DNA of 64,000 bases, from IMG/VR virus record IMGVR_UViG_3300049215_000529, positions 124,001-188,000 of that record, one strand, 5' to 3'. Of the stretch, positions 60,699 through 64,000 are shown one piece after another. The notes below the pieces were generated by a model. It did not search any database. It was not told where the DNA came from and saw only the letters and a list, made by a program, of their open reading frames with translations. The translations under genes and the position numbers were made by a program. Each line of letters begins with the position of its first letter. The stretch's first letter is position 1. This stretch comes from a virus.

Positions 60699-61439
60699 AT
60701 GCTTATTGCTGTTATTAATCAATCTACAATGGTAAATAATATTGATGTAAATACCATGTGCCAAGCCATTCAAATTCAGCTTAGTCTGCATGTACTACCT
60801 GCTTATAATATGAAGGCAGCTACTGTTACTTTCTATGCCGATAAAACTAAAGTCCCAGGCTATGCTTGGGTAATTAGCGTGCTTGATAACTCTACACAAG
60901 CTGGCGCTCTTGGTTATCACTCCGAAGACAATGATAAGGTTGATGGATACATCTTTGCTCAACCAGTTTTAAGTAATGCTGGGGTGGTATTGTATGATAC
61001 AAACAATCCACAAAATGTCAGCGTTGCTTCTGTATTGAGTCATGAAATTTGTGAAATGGTTGGTGATCGCTTTGCCAATGCATGGGTCGATGGTCCAGCC
61101 ATCGCTCAAGGTAGCGAATATGCTCAAGAATTATGCGATCCAGTAGAAGGCGATTCTTATGCCATTACTGTTAATGGTGCAAAGGTTTCAGTATCTAACT
61201 TCATCTTTCCTTCTTGGTTCAATCCAGAAGCAACGACAGTTAACTTGCCATTTGATTATCTAGGAAAACTCAAAGCACCATTTACCATGACTCCTGGCGG
61301 CTACATGATCGTTCGTCAGTCTGGTACGGTCTCTCAAGTATTTGGTGAAGAGATGCCAGAATGGAAGAGAGAAGTTAAGCGTGCCAAAGCAGCTAAGCGT
61401 CCTTCTAAGACTAGAAAAAAGTTTCTAGGAATATTCTAA
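60699..61439 (+). CDS. Probable virion protein with metallopeptidase-like motif, 246 aa
   Basis: GAGAGGAAC before ATG. The block VLSHEICEMVGDRFANAWVD contains a HExxE-like sequence, and QELCDPVEGDSYAIT follows; this pairing recurs in phage-associated proteins of unknown function. C-terminal 35 residues are Lys/Arg-rich (KREVKRAKAAKRPSKTRKK). Could be a processing peptidase or a head protein. Plus strand, like the Kelch protein downstream. Confidence 0.6.
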   Translation: MLIAVINQSTMVNNIDVNTMCQAIQIQLSLHVLPAYNMKAATVTFYADKTKVPGYAWVISVLDNSTQAGALGYHSEDNDKVDGYIFAQPVLSNAGVVLYDTNNPQNVSVASVLSHEICEMVGDRFANAWVDGPAIAQGSEYAQELCDPVEGDSYAITVNGAKVSVSNFIFPSWFNPEATTVNLPFDYLGKLKAPFTMTPGGYMIVRQSGTVSQVFGEEMPEWKREVKRAKAAKRPSKTRKKFLGIF

Positions 61440-61443
61440 ATAA

Positions 61444-61521
61444 TGGAGCGGGTGATGGGACTCGAACCCATGATGATGTCTGCTTGGAAGGCAGATGCCG
61501 TCGCCACTGAGCCACACCCGC
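61444..61521 (-). tRNA. tRNA-Gly (TCC)
   Basis: Anticodon arm TCTGC-CTTCCAA-GCAGA, acceptor GCGGGTG/CACCCGC, encoded CCA. Reads GGA/GGG. Confidence 0.9.
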
Positions 61522-61544
61522 ATTTTAACAGCTTTGCACTTACT

Positions 61545-61619
61545 TGGAGCGGTTAACGAGAATCGAACTCGTGTCCCTAGAATGGCAATCTAGGATTCTA
61601 CCATTGGACCATAACCGCT
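61545..61619 (-). tRNA. tRNA-Gly (GCC)
   Basis: Anticodon arm CTAGA-TTGCCAT-TCTAG, acceptor AGCGGTT/AACCGCT (A1-U72), encoded CCA. Reads GGC/GGU. Confidence 0.9.
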
Positions 61620-61663
61620 TAATAGACGACTAAAATTGATGAGATCTTTTTCCAATCTCTTAC

Positions 61664-61742
61664 GAGAAAGGTTGATGGGTTTGAACCATCTATTCTAAAG
61701 TTTCCCTTAGAAATTTACCATGTAATCACATCAGCATTCGTC
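61664..61742 (-). tRNA. tRNA-like remnant
   Basis: Intact T-arm GATGG-TTCAAAC-CCATC, and a possible anticodon hairpin around GGGAAA whose position 33 is not T. No clean acceptor or CCA. Probably a decayed tRNA inside the Gly block. Confidence 0.3.
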
Positions 61743-61744
61743 TG

Positions 61745-61819
61745 TGGAGCGGATGACGGGGCTCGAACCCGTGACATTCTGCTTGGCAAGCAGACATTCT
61801 ACCACTGAATTACATCCGC
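61745..61819 (-). tRNA. tRNA-Gly (GCC), second copy
   Basis: Anticodon arm TCTGC-TTGCCAA-GCAGA, acceptor GCGGATG/CATCCGC, encoded CCA. Confidence 0.9.
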
Positions 61820-61825
61820 ATGGTA

Positions 61826-61899
61826 TGGAGCGGGCAACCGGAATCGAACCGGTATAGCTAGCTTGGAAGGCTAGAGCACAACCATTATGCCATGCCCGC
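61826..61899 (-). tRNA. tRNA-Gly (TCC), second copy
   Basis: Anticodon arm CTAGC-CTTCCAA-GCTAG, acceptor GCGGGCA/TGCCCGC, encoded CCA. First tRNA after the promoter. Confidence 0.9.
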
Positions 61900-61908
61900 G
61901 TATTCATT

Positions 61909-61936
61909 ATTATATCACGTTATGCCCTATTGTCAA
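61909..61936 (-). promoter_or_regulatory. Perfect sigma70-type promoter for the Gly tRNA block
   Basis: Minus strand: TTGACA (61931-61936), 16-bp spacer, TATAAT (61909-61914). Both hexamers match the bacterial consensus. Confidence 0.8.
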
Positions 61937-62022
61937 TCCCGACTATTGTTAAAAATTCTATCACTTATCTGTCATAGAATTAAGTTAAATTAAGTTTTGG
62001 CTCTACTTAAAAAGAGGATAAT

Positions 62023-62973
62023 ATGACTGCTCACTCACCATTTGCTTGTGCTTTCGCTGGTATGGCACGTTTGCCAGGAGCAACCAATAAGGTTGTGCTT
62101 CTTGATTCAGGATCGTACCCAGCATTTTCTAACTATGTAAATGCAACTTGGACCTGGAACGGTACCGACTGGACTGCCGTTACTACTGCTGCTAACGGTA
62201 TTGACTCTGCTGGTCCATTACCTAGCCGCCAAAATTTTGCGATGACTTATGATGGAACTAACATCATGATGTATGGTGGTCAGGCAGGTTCTGAAACTGG
62301 CGGTTCCTTAAATGATACTTGGACTTGGAACGGAACCGTTTGGGCTAAGGCAACAGGTACCGCACCATTCGCACGTACTTATGCTGAAGCTTGTCAGTTT
62401 AATACTGGTGCTACTTCTGCTATTATGTTCGGCGGATTCGGTGGTGGTGGCGGTGGTACGTTCCTAAATGAAACATGGTCTTGGAACGGTGCATCTAAGC
62501 AATGGTCCCAAATAACCACAGCTGCATCTCCTCCTGCTAGAATCGGACACTGTATGGACGGTGGACCTTCTTACACCATTATGTTTGGTGGTCAAGGAAC
62601 CAACTCTCTTCTAAACGATACCTGGAAATATGATGGTACCAACTGGACCCAACTAAACCCAGCAACAGTTCCTTCTGTAAGAACTGGCGCTCAAATGTGT
62701 TATGACCAAACTCGTAACGTATGGGTTATGTTCGGCGGACAAAACACCGCAGGTCGTTTGGCAGAAACCTGGATCTTTGACGGAACCAACTGGACACTAT
62801 GTGGTCCTCAAAACTCCCCAGCTGGAGTTACTTGGGGTCAAATGTGCTGGGACGGTCATACAAACAGAGTTATGATGTTTGGTGGCTTTAACTCAGGTGA
62901 CAGTTCAATTTCTACTGGCGCAGTTACATCTCAAACCTGGGCTTGGTCTGGAACTACCTGGTCTCAACTATAA
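62023..62973 (+). CDS. Kelch-type propeller protein, 316 aa (probable virion surface)
   Basis: Repeats of TWxWNGTxW and IMFGGxG (for example NDTWTWNGTVW, AIMFGGFGGGG, NDTWKYDGTNW, WVMFGGQN). Five or six blades. GAGGATAAT ribosome site. Gly/Thr/Asn-rich surface propeller; likely tail or decoration protein. The C-terminus overlaps the minus gene at 62964 by 10 nt. Confidence 0.75.
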   Translation: MTAHSPFACAFAGMARLPGATNKVVLLDSGSYPAFSNYVNATWTWNGTDWTAVTTAANGIDSAGPLPSRQNFAMTYDGTNIMMYGGQAGSETGGSLNDTWTWNGTVWAKATGTAPFARTYAEACQFNTGATSAIMFGGFGGGGGGTFLNETWSWNGASKQWSQITTAASPPARIGHCMDGGPSYTIMFGGQGTNSLLNDTWKYDGTNWTQLNPATVPSVRTGAQMCYDQTRNVWVMFGGQNTAGRLAETWIFDGTNWTLCGPQNSPAGVTWGQMCWDGHTNRVMMFGGFNSGDSSISTGAVTSQTWAWSGTTWSQL

Positions 62974-63276
62974 CCTTTGAGCTTGCCCCAGGCAAGCCAA
63001 ATGTTTGCAATGTCTTCGTGAACTCCCCGCGATTCCTCTGGAACGTGGGGATGTTCTTTTGTGGGAACTAAATCAAACAAGAGATGATGAATAGTCCAAC
63101 TAGGATCAATCTTATCTGCCTCTAACAAAAAGCCTACAATTACATCAGGCTCTGCTTTCCCCCCAATGTAACATTGCTTGATAATATGGGTGTTTTGTTT
63201 CAGTGAAGGAAAGAAACTTAGTCTCTTCCTCAAATGAAGAGAGTAGAAATTTGAATATTTCTTTCTTGTTAATCAT
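62964..63276 (-). CDS. Hypothetical protein, reading frame broken at a G6 run
   Basis: From ATG 63276 (overlapping the stop of the gene before it, ATGA): MINKKEIFKFLLSSFEEETK ... HPYYQAMLHWG, then the frame shifts at GGGGGG near 63163 and continues KAEPDVIVGFLLEADK ... SWTIHHLLFD ... IANIWLAWGKLKGY. One G fewer joins them. The joined product matches a common bacterial pattern (HPxY ... P-I-x-L ... W ... WLxWGxxxGY). The listed downstream frame alone starts at TTG. Confidence 0.6.
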
Positions 63277-63548
63277 GGACAAATAGCCTCATCGTGCCCA
63301 CTACAGGCACCAGTAGATGTGCAGTGATCAGTTACCCAATGTACTGTGCATTGTTTGCCGTCCACCATGATATGGCGGACAGGCGCTTTAGCTTGACCAC
63401 AAACTACAATTACAAGTACCAGTGCTGCTAATCCTAAAAGGATAAGTGGAACTAACCAGCGATCATCCGTTGGTCGATGACAGTCACATTTACCTCCGCA
63501 CGGACAAGGCGGTCCTGGTCGTGAGCGCTTTCTCATTTGACCAAACAT
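63273..63548 (-). CDS. Small single-pass membrane protein, 91 aa
   Basis: Cys/Pro/Gly-rich N-terminal part (CPCGGKCDCH), one hydrophobic helix (WLVPLILLGLAALVLVIVVC), then a Cys-containing tail. Unknown function. Confidence 0.65.
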   Translation of the reverse strand: MFGQMRKRSRPGPPCPCGGKCDCHRPTDDRWLVPLILLGLAALVLVIVVCGQAKAPVRHIMVDGKQCTVHWVTDHCTSTGACSGHDEAICP

Positions 63549-63557
63549 GGGATTACC

Positions 63558-63758
63558 TTAGCAGGTAACGCCCCAACCTTGACCATAGCAAAAACATGTA
63601 TTGCCAACTGGTGTCCAGTTCTCTAGAACACAACGGACATTTCCGCCAGCATCACAACACTTACGACTCAATAAAACCTGAGCTTCAGCTGGTTGAGAAG
63701 GAGCCAACACACCAACTAAAATCATACCAACAACTAAAATTGAGATAAATTTCTTCAT
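63558..63758 (-). CDS. Small secreted Cys-rich protein, 66 aa
   Basis: Start at MKKFISILVVGM (63758). Signal peptide (ILVVGMILVGVLAPSQPAEA) with AEA cleavage site, mature part with six Cys (RKCCDAGGNVRCVLEN, CFCYGQGWGVTC). Upstream of the ATG is an AAAGGAAAG site. Likely periplasmic or secreted. Unknown. Confidence 0.65.
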   Translation of the reverse strand: MKKFISILVVGMILVGVLAPSQPAEAQVLLSRKCCDAGGNVRCVLENWTPVGNTCFCYGQGWGVTC

Positions 63759-63819
63759 AATACTTTCCTTTATTTTTAAATAGTAGGCGATTAAGTTTAT
63801 GAATGATATATAACCTACC

Positions 63820-64000
63820 ATGGAACAAGTGACTAAAAAATGTGAATGGTGCCAAAAAGATTTTAGTGTTGACTCATATACTCATAAAAGAGGTAATGGC
63901 AAATTTTGCTCACTAGTTTGTGTTGGATTTCATACTGCTAATAAAAATAAACCCAAGCCTAATACTTTTTGTGCTTTTTGTAAAAAGGCACTTTATAGAA
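63820..64000 (+). CDS. Partial HNH-type endonuclease (N-terminal zinc module), runs off right edge
   Basis: ATG at 63820, open for 60 codons. CEWCQKDFSVDSYTHKRG, CSLVCVGFHT and CAFCKKALYR repeat a Cys-x2-Cys module seen in HNH homing endonuclease N-termini. The catalytic core would lie beyond the edge. Confidence 0.6.
   Translation, partial: MEQVTKKCEWCQKDFSVDSYTHKRGNGKFCSLVCVGFHTANKNKPKPNTFCAFCKKALYR

Overview
The window looks like part of a very large tailed-phage (jumbo/huge Caudoviricetes) genome. The basis is indirect, because no terminase, capsid or portal gene lies here. What points to a phage: AT-rich sequence, about 100 tightly packed small genes almost all on the minus strand with many ATGA/TAATG junctions, 20 tRNA genes in blocks, many free-standing homing endonucleases (HNH and LAGLIDADG), and a broad set of host-like translation, NAD and RNA-repair genes. 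Promoters have the bacterial TTGACA/TATAAT form, mostly with 16-bp spacers. Several lipoprotein signals suggest a Gram-negative host, but I cannot name it.

Layout. 0-11 kb: RlaP-type nucleotidyltransferase, a chimeric RlaP/IscA pseudogene, IscA, cupin, a DUF2201/VWA protein with a MoxR ATPase, and TyrRS. 11.1-14.5 kb: tRNAs ordered by amino acid (Arg, Glu, His, Leu) and broken up by HNH genes and a lipoprotein. 14.5-19 kb: malate synthase and isocitrate lyase (a complete glyoxylate shunt) with an HNH gene between them, then SLOG and SprT-like proteins. 19-25 kb: phosphoesterase, small zinc proteins, and a coupled RlmN-like / macro domain / NADAR operon. 25-30 kb: WGR-PARP, polyA-polymerase-head protein, Dam methylase with a putative nuclease partner. 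30-41.5 kb: NAD-dependent DNA ligase, proteasome-like Ntn hydrolase, SpoT-like HD protein, one-chain mitochondrial-type PheRS, SGNH and lysozyme-like secreted proteins, DUF444, Thg1, PLD, Pth2. 41.5-51.6 kb: a Kelch propeller, UvrD-like helicase, ADP-ribosylglycohydrolase, DUF6939-like protein, NAMPT, NadM-Nudix, and a series of leader hairpins. 51.6-58 kb: glycosyltransferase and pyruvyltransferase, RNA ligase, TnpB remnant, GroES, 2H phosphoesterase. 58-64 kb: Arg/Gln tRNAs, EF-Ts, Gly tRNAs and two probable virion proteins.

Two metabolic themes stand out. The first is NAD+ and ADP-ribose: two enzymes that rebuild NAD+ from nicotinamide (NAMPT, NadM-Nudix), one ADP-ribose writer (PARP), three kinds of ADP-ribose-processing domain (macro, NADAR, DraG) and an NAD+-consuming DNA ligase. 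The NAD+ salvage pair matches the known phage NAD+ reconstitution strategy; the writer and erasers alongside it suggest a larger, undescribed module. The second is carbon: a phage-borne isocitrate lyase and malate synthase would let an infected host bypass the CO2-losing steps of the TCA cycle on acetate or fatty acids. A third, broader theme is translation takeover: TyrRS, PheRS, EF-Ts, Pth2, an RlmN-like methylase, Thg1 and tRNAs.

Signs of decay or sequence error also recur: four genes are broken by one or two small indels, mostly at homopolymers, one gene carries an in-frame TAG, and TAG is otherwise almost absent as a stop codon here.
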